Source of the DNA: Holophagales bacterium
GTDB taxonomy: Bacteria; Acidobacteriota; Thermoanaerobaculia; Multivoradales; Multivoraceae
DNA length: 50,331 nucleotides
Direction of reading: 5' to 3'
Assembly: GCA_009837885.1 (NCBI GenBank)
Contig: VXSP01000028.1
Location: forward strand, 22,243-72,573
A program made the position numbers and the translations under genes. This document shows, piece after piece, positions 1 through 8,657 of this stretch. Under the pieces are notes generated by a model. That model did not search any database, was not told the DNA's origin, and saw only the letters and a list, made by a program, of their open reading frames with translations. Each line of letters starts with the position of its first letter. The stretch's first letter is position 1.

Positions 1-65
1 ACTCCATGGTCGGGCTGATCAACTCGGCGCTACGGCTCAGCCGCCCCTGGAGCGAAGCGTTCTGA
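1..65 (+). CDS. C-terminal end of an unidentified protein (partial)
   Basis: An open frame enters from the left edge (first whole codon at base 3) and stops with TGA at 63-65. Only about 20 residues are visible, ending in RPWSEAF. This is too little to assign a family. A dispersed palindromic repeat begins two bases after the stop, which is the usual position of such elements just after a transcription unit. Confidence 0.4.
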   Translation, partial: SMVGLINSALRLSRPWSEAF

Positions 66-66
66 C

Positions 67-104
67 CACTGGGTGCGCCGGCGTCCCCGCCGGCATCCGG
101 GCGA
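67..104 (-). repeat. Dispersed palindromic intergenic repeat, copy 1
   Basis: This 38-base segment is the exact reverse complement of 24657-24694. Its core is two GCCGGC hexamers separated by six bases, flanked by a conserved CACCCAGTG end. Related copies lie at 23681-23716 (one mismatch over the core), 22276-22295 (internal deletion) and 47058-47080 (inside hisC). It behaves like a REP-type intergenic element. It follows a stop codon directly and could act as a transcript end, but it has no T tract. Confidence 0.75.
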
Positions 105-164
105 CGCCGCGAAACGGCGAGCCCGTGCCGCCCCGCTGCTAGCCTCCCGCTACGGAACCTGCTC

Positions 165-866
165 ATGCACCCCGACCAACTCCATCTCCACGAAGAGCTC
201 CTGCTCCTCGCCCTGCACGACACGAAGGGCACCCTGGGCGGCGCCCACACGAGCATCGGACTCGGCGGCGCGATCGCCGCCGAGCTGCTGCTTCAGGAAC
301 GCATCCGCATCGACGAATCGCGCCGCTGGCGCAAGCTGGTCGAGGTCCGCGACGTCAGCCGCACCGACGACTCCATCCTCAACGAGTGCCTGAAGAGAAT
401 CCGGTCCGCCAAACGGCGGGCCTCGATCCAGACCTGGATCACCCGCTTCTCCTCCACGAGGAAGCTCCACCACCGCGTCGCCGAACAACTCTGCGCGCGG
501 CGCATCCTGCGGGCGGACGAGCAGGAGATCCTGCTCATCTTCAAGCGGCGCGTCTTCCCCGAGATCGACCCGGGACCGGAACGCGAGATCATCGAGCGCC
601 TGCGCGCCGCGATCTTCAGCGACGACCGGGAGGTCGAGCCGCGGACGGTCGTCCTGGCCGCGCTCGCGCACGCGGTGGGCCTGCTCAATCCGACCTTCGG
701 CCGCGGGGAACTGAGGCCCCGCAAGCAGCGGCTGAAGAGCCTCGTCAAGGGAGACGTCATCGGCCGCGCCACCGCGGGCGCCGTCGAGGCCGCGCAGGCC
801 GCCGTCATGGCGGCGGCCGTCATGCCCGCCATCATCGCCGCCTCGACCTCCTCGAACTCGAGCTGA
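165..866 (+). CDS. GPP34 (GOLPH3-like) family protein
   Basis: A 233-residue protein beginning with the family's characteristic N-terminal motif (LHEELLLLALHDTKGT), followed by an alpha-helical body (GAAIAAELLLQ-type helix near residues 30-45) and a conserved FKRRVFP segment near residue 125. GPP34/GOLPH3 proteins bind phosphatidylinositol-4-phosphate at the eukaryotic Golgi; the role of bacterial members is not established. There is no signal peptide, so it is probably cytosolic or peripheral to the membrane. The C-terminus is rich in Ala, Ser and Val and may be an amphipathic tail. The methyltransferase frame begins two bases after the stop, suggesting co-transcription. The ATG at 165 is chosen because the family motif starts right after it. 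Confidence 0.8.
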   Translation: MHPDQLHLHEELLLLALHDTKGTLGGAHTSIGLGGAIAAELLLQERIRIDESRRWRKLVEVRDVSRTDDSILNECLKRIRSAKRRASIQTWITRFSSTRKLHHRVAEQLCARRILRADEQEILLIFKRRVFPEIDPGPEREIIERLRAAIFSDDREVEPRTVVLAALAHAVGLLNPTFGRGELRPRKQRLKSLVKGDVIGRATAGAVEAAQAAVMAAAVMPAIIAASTSSNSS

Positions 867-868
867 CC

Positions 869-1600
869 TTGCCCAAGCTCTACGCCGAGATCGCACCCTG
901 GTGGCCGCTGATCTCACCACCCCACGAGTACGAAGAAGAAGCCGGCATCTACCGCCGGCACCTGCTCGAAGCGTGCGACGCCACACCCCGGGCCGTCCTC
1001 GAACTCGGCAGCGGCGGCGGCCACAACGCCTCCCACCTCAAGGCGCACTTCGAGATGACCCTGGTCGACCTGTCGCCGGGGATGCTGGCGATGAGCCGGC
1101 AGCTCAATCCCGAGTGCCGCCACGTCGAGAGCGACATGCGGACGGTCCGGCTCGATCGCACCTTCGACTGCGTCTTCGTCCACGACGCGATCGACTACAT
1201 GACGACGCTCGCAGACCTGCGCGCCGCCATCGAAACCGCCTGGGTCCACTGCCGGCCCGGCGGCGCCGCTCTCTTCGCGCCCGACCACCTGCGCGAGAAC
1301 TTCCAGCCCAGTACCGACTGCGGCGGTTGCGACGGAGAGGACCGGAGCGCCCACTACCTCGAGAACACCTGGGATCCGGATCCCAACGACACGATGATCA
1401 CGACCGACTATGCCTTCGTGCTGCGCTCCGCCGACGGCAGCGTCGACGTCGTGCACGACCGGCACGTCACGGGCCTCTTTCGCCGCACTGACTGGCTCGA
1501 CCTGCTGGCCGACGTGGGGTTCGAGGCTGAAGCCGTGCCCTGCGACCACTCGGAGATCGAACCGGGCGAGTACGAGCTGTTCGTCTGCCGGCGGAAGTAA
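869..1600 (+). CDS. Class I SAM-dependent methyltransferase
   Basis: A 243-residue methyltransferase. Motif I (VLELGSGGGHN, around residues 43-53) is the SAM-binding glycine loop; it is followed by a motif II-like VDLSPGML and a motif III/IV region FDCVFVHDAIDYM. The substrate cannot be told from sequence. The frame is open far upstream and overlaps the GPP34 gene, but homology to methyltransferases begins only at the TTG at 869 (PKLYAEIAPWW), two bases after the GPP34 stop, so that start is preferred. A hairpin follows at 1615-1629. Confident on fold, not on substrate. Confidence 0.82.
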   Translation: MPKLYAEIAPWWPLISPPHEYEEEAGIYRRHLLEACDATPRAVLELGSGGGHNASHLKAHFEMTLVDLSPGMLAMSRQLNPECRHVESDMRTVRLDRTFDCVFVHDAIDYMTTLADLRAAIETAWVHCRPGGAALFAPDHLRENFQPSTDCGGCDGEDRSAHYLENTWDPDPNDTMITTDYAFVLRSADGSVDVVHDRHVTGLFRRTDWLDLLADVGFEAEAVPCDHSEIEPGEYELFVCRRK

Positions 1601-1614
1601 CGAAACGGGCATCG

Positions 1615-1629
1615 GCGACCGACGGTCGC
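1615..1629 (+). terminator. Possible hairpin terminator after the methyltransferase gene
   Basis: GCGACC, loop GAC, GGTCGC form a perfect six-base-pair stem 14 bases after the methyltransferase stop. The following sequence is only moderately T-rich (CTCTGATTTC), so termination is possible but weakly supported. Confidence 0.3.
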
Positions 1630-1712
1630 TCTGATTTCACACGATCGTCGTCCTTTCGTCACTTTCGACAGCTAGCCTGCAGTCGAACCTGGCGACGCAT
1701 CGCCCCCGAACC

Positions 1713-2639
1713 GTGCCACGATTCCGCGTCCTTGCTCTCAACGTCTGCCTCCTCGGCGCTGCCGGAGCCGCAGGCGCCCAGCCGGACCGCGGCTTCTACC
1801 TCGCCTTCGAGGCCGGCTTCGTGGACGCATCCACCCTGGAGGCCACCATCTCGGGCGCCGACCATCCGACGAGGTGCGACGTCCTGCTCTACGCCGATCC
1901 GGCCACGGCGCCGACCGGCGACCCCGCGTGCAGCGGACCGGGTTCGTCGCCCACGGTCACCAATCGCTTCGACCTGGGTTCCCGATTCGCCGGCAGCCTC
2001 GGCGTCGGATACGACCTCGGCAGACTGCGCCTCGAAGTGGAGCACACGGCCCGGCAGCATGACGGGGGCACGATCTACTTCCTGTCGACGACCGGCGACC
2101 CGACCTTCGACAACAAGATGTCCGAGTGGAGTCCCGTCGATCCTCCCAGCGTGACCGTCTCGGACTTCGACTCCCGCGAACTCCTCGTCAACGCCTACTG
2201 GGATTTCGAGAACTCCACGTCCTGGACCCCCTTCGTCGGCCTGGGGCTCGGCCAAGCCCGCGTCAGCCTCCGCTACAGCACCCGCCTCCTGCGCAAGACG
2301 CTGGCACAGGGCTACCAGGACATCGATCCGCCGCTCACCCTCGCCGACCGTCCAGCGGCGGCAGCCGGCTCGATCAGCCTCTTCGACAGCCAGTTCAGCG
2401 ACACCCTCTCCGGCTATCAGGTCCTGGCCGGTCTGGACCACGCCCTCGGCGACAGCGCATCGTTCACGATCAAGGCGCGATGGACCCGGTTCGACGAGTT
2501 CAGCGGACGCGACCTGTGGAAGGTGGTCCGGAGCCACGAACCCGTTCAGGCGGACGGCACGACGCCGTTCACGAGCGACCTGGGATTCGATGGGATCGGG
2601 TATGTGGGGGTCTCGGCGGGGTTGCGGTACCGGTTCTGA
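1713..2639 (+). CDS. Outer-membrane beta-barrel protein
   Basis: A 308-residue protein with a signal peptide (hydrophobic segment LALNVCLLGAAGAAGA, cleavage likely before QPDRG), then alternating beta-strand pattern segments such as GFYLAFEAGF, SLGVGYDLGRLRLEVEH and LLVNAYWDFE, ending in VSAGLRYRF. A terminal aromatic residue after an alternating strand is the classic signal recognised by the BAM complex. The family resembles small 8-12-strand barrels of the OMP_b-brl/P44-Msp2 kind. Start is GTG at 1713, which gives the signal peptide. The last 100 bases are repeated at 17763-17862 with 92% identity, bracketing the island. Function beyond being an integral outer-membrane protein is unknown. 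Confidence 0.82.
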   Translation: MPRFRVLALNVCLLGAAGAAGAQPDRGFYLAFEAGFVDASTLEATISGADHPTRCDVLLYADPATAPTGDPACSGPGSSPTVTNRFDLGSRFAGSLGVGYDLGRLRLEVEHTARQHDGGTIYFLSTTGDPTFDNKMSEWSPVDPPSVTVSDFDSRELLVNAYWDFENSTSWTPFVGLGLGQARVSLRYSTRLLRKTLAQGYQDIDPPLTLADRPAAAAGSISLFDSQFSDTLSGYQVLAGLDHALGDSASFTIKARWTRFDEFSGRDLWKVVRSHEPVQADGTTPFTSDLGFDGIGYVGVSAGLRYRF

Positions 2640-2640
2640 G
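2540..2640 (+). repeat. Left copy of the direct repeat flanking the island (3' end of the barrel gene)
   Basis: These 101 bases, covering the last 33 codons and stop of the barrel gene, align without gaps to 17763-17863. I count 8 mismatches. Five are synonymous and two change a residue conservatively (A to S, I to L; the latter takes two bases with its neighbour). Identity stops one base past the stop codon. The offset is 15,223 bases. This is the left boundary of the region treated here as an island. Confidence 0.85.
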
Positions 2641-2798
2641 GGCTCATCCTGGGCGCAGGGAAGGTCACCTCCCTTCGCGTATGCTTGCAGTCCCTTGCCG
2701 ACCCGGCCCGGCGGCCGCCTGACGGCGGCGCCTTCGGCGTCCTGCCCCGCTCCGGACGCCTCCGAATTCCTGCCGCGACAAGGAGACAAGCGGAAAAC

Positions 2799-3437
2799 AT
2801 GACGACGCAAGAGACAGCCAGGCCCAGCGAGCCGCCGACCTTCGCCGAGATTCGGGAGACCTTCGCCGAGGCAGGGCGAATGCACCGAAAGATCGCCGCC
2901 CAGATGGCCGAGAACGACGCCAGGGCCGAGAAGAGAGAGACCAAGGCCGCGAGGAAGATGGAGGAACTCCGAAAGAGGCAGGAGGCAACGGACCGCCAGC
3001 TCAGGAAGACGGAGAGCTACTTCACGTCCCAGTGGGGAAAGCTCATGGAAAGCCTGGTCGATGGCGACCTCGTGCCCCTGCTCAACGGCAGGGGAATCGC
3101 CGTCGAGCACACCCACCAGCGGCGCGAGGGACGACGAAACGGCGAGCACTTCGAGTTCGACATCGTGGCCGTGAACCGGCGGGATGTCGTGGTGGTCGAG
3201 GTCAAGACGACCCTGCGGTCCGAGGACGTGACCCGGTTCCTTGCCAAGCTGTCAAAGTTCACCGACTTCGCACGCGAGTACCGGGGCAAGCGGATCCTGG
3301 GCGCCGTGGCCTACCTCCAGAGCGACAGCGACGTGACCAAGTACGCGGAGCGGAAAGGGCTGTTCGTCATCCGGGCGACTGGCAGCAGCGCCAGCATCAT
3401 CAACGCTGAGGACTTCGAGCCCAGGTCGTTTCGTTGA
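2799..3437 (+). CDS. Coiled-coil protein with PD-(D/E)XK nuclease-like domain
   Basis: A 212-residue protein. Residues 20-75 are charged and strongly helical (RKIAAQMAENDARAEKR, MEELRKRQEATDRQLRK), predicted coiled coil. Residues 80-205 carry a restriction-endonuclease-like fold: FEFDIVAVNRRDVVVVEVKT gives D121 and E134-x-K136, the PD-(D/E)XK signature, preceded by a conserved MESLV helix. This layout matches DUF3782-type proteins, whose role is not established; they often sit in accessory regions. Start ATG at 2799 has AGGAG at 2781-2785. It is the first gene inside the left repeat and is not in the same operon as the defence genes. Confidence 0.75.
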   Translation: MTTQETARPSEPPTFAEIRETFAEAGRMHRKIAAQMAENDARAEKRETKAARKMEELRKRQEATDRQLRKTESYFTSQWGKLMESLVDGDLVPLLNGRGIAVEHTHQRREGRRNGEHFEFDIVAVNRRDVVVVEVKTTLRSEDVTRFLAKLSKFTDFAREYRGKRILGAVAYLQSDSDVTKYAERKGLFVIRATGSSASIINAEDFEPRSFR

Positions 3438-3776
3438 CGGAGCATCCAGCCAACGCGGCTGCCGCCGATGGGGTCAACACCCGCCGGGCCTACTTCGAGG
3501 AACATAGCGGAACCGATCGGTGGACGCTGTCCGCAGCCACGAGCCCGTTCGGGCCGACACGACCCGTTCCGACCGCGACGTGCAACTCGACCGCATCGGG
3601 TACCGGGGCAGTCGAGGCCGGTCTCCTATACGGCTTTTCACGGACCGGCCAAGCTAGGGGAACGTAAGCCACGCCCGCAAGCAGAACGCGCCTCACGCAT
3701 CGCCTCCAGAAGCTCGCAAGCGCTGTCCGCCGCGCTCCGAGAGCTAGGCCTCGCAGCGGGCGCACGCGGTCCCCTT
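3438..3776. other. Gene-free spacer between convergent genes, with an inverted repeat
   Basis: No convincing gene was seen in this 339-base stretch. It holds a perfect 8-base inverted repeat, GGCCGGTC at 3616-3623 and GACCGGCC at 3643-3650, with a 19-base interval. The interval is long for a terminator, so it may be a protein-binding site or a weak bidirectional end for the two convergent genes. Short frames here have no recognisable product. Confidence 0.4.
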
Positions 3777-5651
3777 CTAGGCTGTGAGTCCGATCAACGC
3801 AACCCGTCCAAGCGCCCCTTCCACACTCTCCATTTGCGCCACCACGCGGTCGTCCGCTTCCCTATTGACAGCCTCGGTCAGCGGCCGCCCCCCCTCTGGG
3901 AACTCCTCGCGCAGCTCACGCCGCACCTCTCTTCTGTGGCCTCTCCGCATCGTTCTCTTCAGCCTCTCGCGAAGCTCTCCACGGACCTCCGGCCAATCGG
4001 CGCACCAGTGCGGCGGGGGCTCAAAACACGTGCCAACGAATAGGGAAACGTAAGCGCCCAAAGCCCCCGATGCGTCCTGCAGGCGGTAGTTGATTACATT
4101 CTCGTTCTCATTGACAATCACGTGCCGCAGAACTCCGTGCGCCTTTCCACCATACCCGGCCTCGAACCAACCTCGCCGATGAATCTCGTTCAGGCTACCC
4201 GTAAACCACTCCGCGTACTCGAGCCAGTCCACTCCCGTCCACCGATAGACCAGTTCGCCAAAGGACTGCATCACGCCACGCATACCGATGTCATTGTCTA
4301 TGGGGAACGTGGGCTTCAGTGCCTCTCTGCGCAATCTTTCTATCTCCAGCAGCAAGGAACGCTCGATCTCCTCCAATTGCTGTTCGGGCACTTCACCGTC
4401 CAACTGGCTCCCAAAGCGAAGTCGATCAAACGCATGGCACTGGAGAGCGCTCCCACCGTCGTACCGCGCCTCAAGCTCCCTCAGGCCTCCTATGTATTCC
4501 CTGTACGGCTCGAAGTTCTCAAGGAGGTACGACACTGCGGGCAGAACCTCCGTCGCCACCCGTTTCCGAACCAATCGTGTCGTACGGTAATCGAGCCTCT
4601 GACGCCCAAACGCACTCTTGAGTCGTTCGTCTGTCTCAATCCGCAGGACTTCTTCTTGGTACTCACTGAAGTCCTCCCCAAGCAAGTAGTCCTCGAACCA
4701 CGACCGGATCTCTCCGACCGACTTCACCGCAGCCGCCATCGGCACCGGTTTCCCGCCGAGCTCCTGTCCACGCCAGTCAAAAAACAGTAGTGGTAGACAT
4801 TCCTCTCTTCGCTCACGCCTCGGGCGAAGATCGTTATCGTGGGCGCGCTCAAGCAACTCCTGAACGGCGATCGCATTAACGCTCTCGTCATCCAGCAGGA
4901 TCCGACGAGATTCGCTGAGCGGCCTGGCCTCCGTGTTTATGTACACGAACAAGCTACGCACGACATCCAGCACGCTAGGCGGCTCCCGGCCGTTCGCCAC
5001 GGACCGAAACGACACGACCACGACTGGAATCCTCCAATCCAAGAACGAGACGCCAGCCTCTTCAGTCACCTGCCTGCCATCCTCTCCGCGGTCGGCGACA
5101 GGCCGACCCTCCCTTCTGGCAGATCGTCGTAGCATCCTCTTTAGGGCAGACAGCCGATGCTGGCCATCTATGGCCACAACCCGACAACGGTCGCTCGCCC
5201 ATGTCAACGTTGCGTGTGCATCTTCATCCCGAAACCACTCAAGGCGAAAAAACCCGCGGCGATCGAGCGACCGCCGGACCGTACCCTCCACTGCACGGTC
5301 CTGCTCGACTAGTTCCGGCATCTGAGGGAGCACACGCCCAGAACGCTCGTCTATTGGCAGCAGGGTCAGCGTAAGGGGATTGAAGAACTTGATCTTGTCC
5401 CGAGACCGGAGGTACGGAAGAAGAGAGTCCGCAACACGCCTCTCGTCTACCTCTCTCTGGAACAAATCGCGCACTCGCCATCTTTCAGAGCCGGGAACCT
5501 CGCTGACCAAGGAGATCTTGGCCAACGCCGCCGGACGAACGGTGGTCTGTAGATAGAAGGCCTGCAGGCCGCCGCCGAAGCCGAACTGCCCATACACTCC
5601 TGTCAAGCACTCGTCGTAGTAGACTGGGCATGAAGCAGTCTCTCCCGTCAT
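3777..5651 (-). CDS. DGQHR-domain protein (DndB-like, enlarged)
   Basis: A 624-residue protein. The motif VVAIDGQHRLSALK (DGQHR at 162-166) and the downstream FVYINTEARPLS segment are the hallmarks of the DGQHR family, which includes DndB, the transcriptional repressor of dnd phosphorothioation operons. DndB is much shorter (about 350-380 residues); here a long N-terminal part and a C-terminal half of more than 300 residues without a recognised domain are added. It is last in the leftward operon. ATG at 5651 is chosen; a GTG at 5735 would add an Arg-rich stretch with no ribosome site. It may be a regulator, a DNA-interrogating component or part of the effector; the sequence does not decide. 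Confidence 0.75.
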   Translation of the reverse strand: MTGETASCPVYYDECLTGVYGQFGFGGGLQAFYLQTTVRPAALAKISLVSEVPGSERWRVRDLFQREVDERRVADSLLPYLRSRDKIKFFNPLTLTLLPIDERSGRVLPQMPELVEQDRAVEGTVRRSLDRRGFFRLEWFRDEDAHATLTWASDRCRVVAIDGQHRLSALKRMLRRSARREGRPVADRGEDGRQVTEEAGVSFLDWRIPVVVVSFRSVANGREPPSVLDVVRSLFVYINTEARPLSESRRILLDDESVNAIAVQELLERAHDNDLRPRRERREECLPLLFFDWRGQELGGKPVPMAAAVKSVGEIRSWFEDYLLGEDFSEYQEEVLRIETDERLKSAFGRQRLDYRTTRLVRKRVATEVLPAVSYLLENFEPYREYIGGLRELEARYDGGSALQCHAFDRLRFGSQLDGEVPEQQLEEIERSLLLEIERLRREALKPTFPIDNDIGMRGVMQSFGELVYRWTGVDWLEYAEWFTGSLNEIHRRGWFEAGYGGKAHGVLRHVIVNENENVINYRLQDASGALGAYVSLFVGTCFEPPPHWCADWPEVRGELRERLKRTMRRGHRREVRRELREEFPEGGRPLTEAVNREADDRVVAQMESVEGALGRVALIGLTA

Positions 5652-5795
5652 CCCGCTGATGCCCTCACCAAAGCTCGCTCTCCTTGCTTCTTGAAACCTA
5701 CTCCGTTTCGCCACCGGAAGTCGGGCCCGTAGCACCGCGTGAATCGACGCTCCGCCGCGACAGGCTGACGGCCCAGAACAAAGCCGCGCCGCCGA

Positions 5796-6710
5796 TCAAT
5801 GGCGCAAGAGTTCTGCCCGCCGAAGCCCAACCACTGCCACCTGCTGCTTTACGACGGCCTCGGGGAAGAAGAATGACAGCCACTCCACCGCCGAACGCCA
5901 CAAATCCTCGGGCGAGGCAAGACCGCCCTCCGCGAGTTCCTCGAGTAGGCCCTGAACCTCAGCTCGCGTGACGAGCGAATCACCAGCGGAACCAAGCACA
6001 GCGGCCCCCACACTACACTCGCTGAGTAGGCGACGAATCTGTTTCTGAAACTCCGCTTCCTCCAAGCCTGGTACAACATCAGCACCGGCCAAGTCCTCTA
6101 GAAGAGCGCGGTCGGCCGCACCTAAGAAGCCTGATGGTGGCTCGCGATAGAAGCGAAACGAGAGTTCTGGACGTGGACTTACCGGACACCACGGCAGGCT
6201 CAGAGTCCCCTCTTTCCTTGGCGAGGTCACGAGCGCGTCCGCCAGCCGCCTCACAGCCCGCGCCATGTGCAATGTTGCGGGACGCTCCGCAGCGGCGATC
6301 TCGGCCAAGGTCGCCTGAATCTCCGGCTGCGCCGTTGCCGCTTCGACTAGCACTTCAATGTTCCCTTGTTCGGCACTTTCACCGAGACCGGCCAAGGTCA
6401 CATTCGCAGAGCCAGCAAGGCAACGAGCACCGGCGACATAGAGCTTCGCGTGAAGCTCGTCAACGATGTGGAGACTGTAGTTTCCTCGGCTCTCTAGGAG
6501 CTCAAAGACCTCGGGATCGGACACACCGGCCGCAACTTCCCGCGGCCGCCATCGAGTTACACAACGTACATGTGCGTCGCTTGGAACTGCAAGCAGCAAA
6601 GACTGAAACGCCGCCTTCTTGATGAACGGAGCGATGATCTCGACCGCACCTTCGGCGCCTTCAAAAAGCGCTCGAATCCTAGTGCCCGAGGTGTTTCCAG
6701 GAGACTCCAT
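5796..6710 (-). CDS. Phospholipase D-like nuclease
   Basis: A 304-residue protein with one PLD-type active-site motif: ELHAKLYV followed by GSANVTLAGL, giving H87-x-K89 and Ser101/Asn103, in a helical-sheet context (VEIIAPFIKK near residues 23-32). Single-motif PLD nucleases dimerise to form the active site; relatives include NgoFVII-type and helicase-associated restriction nucleases. It lies 9 bases after the GHKL ATPase stop in the leftward defence operon, so it is the most obvious nuclease of the module. Residues 150-304 have no domain I recognise. Start ATG at 6710. Confidence 0.8.
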   Translation of the reverse strand: MESPGNTSGTRIRALFEGAEGAVEIIAPFIKKAAFQSLLLAVPSDAHVRCVTRWRPREVAAGVSDPEVFELLESRGNYSLHIVDELHAKLYVAGARCLAGSANVTLAGLGESAEQGNIEVLVEAATAQPEIQATLAEIAAAERPATLHMARAVRRLADALVTSPRKEGTLSLPWCPVSPRPELSFRFYREPPSGFLGAADRALLEDLAGADVVPGLEEAEFQKQIRRLLSECSVGAAVLGSAGDSLVTRAEVQGLLEELAEGGLASPEDLWRSAVEWLSFFFPEAVVKQQVAVVGLRRAELLRH

Positions 6711-6719
6711 AGTGCTCGC

Positions 6720-8657
6720 CTACACGAGGTCGGTGGGTGCCAAGCTGCCATCGTCCTCGTCGAAGAACTCCTCGGCGTACTTCCCCCACTCTAGGCGAGC
6801 GTCACGCACCTTGCGGCGTTCCGGGCTAATCTGCTCCTCCTCATACCGGGCCCAAGCGTAGATCAGCAGCCGAAAAGCCGCTGAGACCTTATCGAGTCGG
6901 GCCTTCAGCTCTTCCTCCCCCAAGTCGTCTAGCTCTGGATGCAGCACCTCATACAAGTGTGTGTGCACAGGGTGCCCTGTATTGAGGGCGACCTGAATCA
7001 CGTTCGGTAGTGACTCCACGTCGAAGAAGGCAGGACTTGCTTGGGCGGACCGTATCCAACGCACGCGGTTCCCGGAGCGAATCGTCTCGTCGATGCGCTC
7101 GAGGGCATCACTCTCGGCCAGGTGGTGTCGCTCCGTGAGCGACAGGGTCTGCTGCTGCCTCGTCTCGTCCTCGCTGGCCTCCGCTCCCGCCTTGTCGGAG
7201 CCACCGAGATGGCCATCCTGCACTCGGCGCTTGATCACGGCGGTAGCCTTCGCATCGGCCTGCTGTTCCTCAGTGACAGTCCGACCCCCTCGCCTCTGAC
7301 GGGCCTTTCGCACGCGCGGCTGCATGACCCTGATGCAGCTTCTCACCTGTTTATGTAGGTCCAAAAGGTACACACGCGGGTCGCCATCGCCTAGCATCCG
7401 TCGCCGGACATCTCCCGGTCCCTTCTCGCCGACCAACAGTTCCCGACGGTAGTCGTAGTTCCCGAGGCGCTGAAACGTAGTTGCGCCCTGCTTGTTGTTC
7501 GTCACGCCAAAGACTTCATCTAACGCCGTAGGGAAGTCGATCTCGACCGTCCACCACCTGTCCCGAGGATCACTTCCACTAGTCCAGGAGGTGTCGAGCT
7601 GAAGTTCCCGATGAGCCCGCACAAGCGACACTCCGAGGTTGGCGTCGGCGTGCTTTCCCCACTCGGTGTGACCTCCGTCCCTCCCCTGCCAGCTTTCCGG
7701 CCAACTCGCATCGGGATGGGACGAATCCCGAACGTGCGGCCGCGCGTAACTGGCCCGCACTTTGACGTCGTAGGCCACTCCGTCGTGCTTCACCGGCACG
7801 ACGAAGGGACTTCCTTCAAGCTCGGTGAACATCGGACCCTCGCCGAAATTCTCCGGGCACGAGGTTCCACCCATCAAGTAAAGGGGATCATTCGGCCGGA
7901 CGGTAATGATCGCCTCCTCACTGACCCGAAGCGAGTCACCCTCCTCCTCTAGCGGCACACACACGATCCTCCTCCTAGCGCCGATCTCATTCCCCCTCCG
8001 ATCTTCCGCATGCAGTCGGTCGGATTCCGAGGCCAGGAAACGGCGGTAGATTCGCCCAAGCAGGAGTTCCGTGTGCCTGAACGTCGTCGATGCCTGCCGC
8101 CACTGCACACGATCCAACTCGCTCCAGACGACCAAGGTACCCGATTCACCAAACGGAGTCCGAGCAGCGTCGCGGTAAGCGTCCGGAAGCGCCCGTAAGG
8201 TCGGCCTCGGCACCTCTAGCTCGCCCGCCTCTACATCATCGATTGAGAGATGGGTGTGGAGAGCATTTGTAGCACCAGCTTGCCACGACCAAACATCGAC
8301 TCGCCTTGCCTGCGACATCGAAGAGTTGGGAAGCCCCATCCCGAAGCGACCGATACCCAATCTCTGACGCCTCGTGCCGTGGCCGTAACGGAGGCTTCCC
8401 CTAAGCGTGTCAGTGTCCATTCCCATGCCGTTGTCCAGCACCGCCAATTCCACTAGCCTCGACCTACTCGCTGGCGCGGAACGGCGACTCAGACCAAAGA
8501 GCTCGACAGATGTGGCGCCACTCTCAATTGAATTGTCGATCAGCTCGGCGAGCGCGTGCGTGGTGGACTTGTATCCACTATCTCGCATCGCCTTCACGGT
8601 CATCCGAGTGTCGACAATCTGGAAACTCAGTTGAGTCCCAACGGCTGTCAATGCCAT
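6720..8657 (-). CDS. GHKL ATPase (MORC/Hsp90-like)
   Basis: A 645-residue protein with an N-terminal Bergerat ATP-binding fold: N-box ELIDNSIES (38-46), G1 box DNGMGM (75-80), G2 box GIGRFGMGLPNSS (101-113). The opening MTVKAMRDSGYKST resembles other defence-associated HATPase_c_3 proteins. Residues 450-540 are charged and probably coiled; the C-terminus is acidic. GHKL proteins dimerise on ATP binding and clamp around DNA or partner proteins. It overlaps the helicase gene by 10 bases, indicating translational coupling, and is followed by the PLD nuclease. I infer an ATP-gated clamp in the restriction module; no direct functional evidence is visible. Confidence 0.82.
   Translation of the reverse strand: MALTAVGTQLSFQIVDTRMTVKAMRDSGYKSTTHALAELIDNSIESGATSVELFGLSRRSAPASRSRLVELAVLDNGMGMDTDTLRGSLRYGHGTRRQRLGIGRFGMGLPNSSMSQARRVDVWSWQAGATNALHTHLSIDDVEAGELEVPRPTLRALPDAYRDAARTPFGESGTLVVWSELDRVQWRQASTTFRHTELLLGRIYRRFLASESDRLHAEDRRGNEIGARRRIVCVPLEEEGDSLRVSEEAIITVRPNDPLYLMGGTSCPENFGEGPMFTELEGSPFVVPVKHDGVAYDVKVRASYARPHVRDSSHPDASWPESWQGRDGGHTEWGKHADANLGVSLVRAHRELQLDTSWTSGSDPRDRWWTVEIDFPTALDEVFGVTNNKQGATTFQRLGNYDYRRELLVGEKGPGDVRRRMLGDGDPRVYLLDLHKQVRSCIRVMQPRVRKARQRRGGRTVTEEQQADAKATAVIKRRVQDGHLGGSDKAGAEASEDETRQQQTLSLTERHHLAESDALERIDETIRSGNRVRWIRSAQASPAFFDVESLPNVIQVALNTGHPVHTHLYEVLHPELDDLGEEELKARLDKVSAAFRLLIYAWARYEEEQISPERRKVRDARLEWGKYAEEFFDEDDGSLAPTDLV

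Noticed and set aside
386..868. Upstream extension of the methyltransferase frame
   Set aside because: It runs in a second frame of the GPP34 gene and is Arg/Pro-rich; homology begins only at the TTG at 869.
150..986. A 278-residue leftward frame opposite the GPP34 gene
   Set aside because: Antisense to a gene with a clear family motif; no domain recognised.
3434..3667. A 77-residue rightward frame beginning at the stop of the PD-(D/E)XK gene
   Set aside because: No recognisable product, Thr/Ala/Pro-rich composition of a random GC-rich frame, and it crosses the palindrome at 3616-3650.
3468..4043. A 191-residue rightward frame
   Set aside because: It overlaps the DGQHR gene on the other strand and is Arg/Pro/Ser-rich without any motif; a shadow frame.
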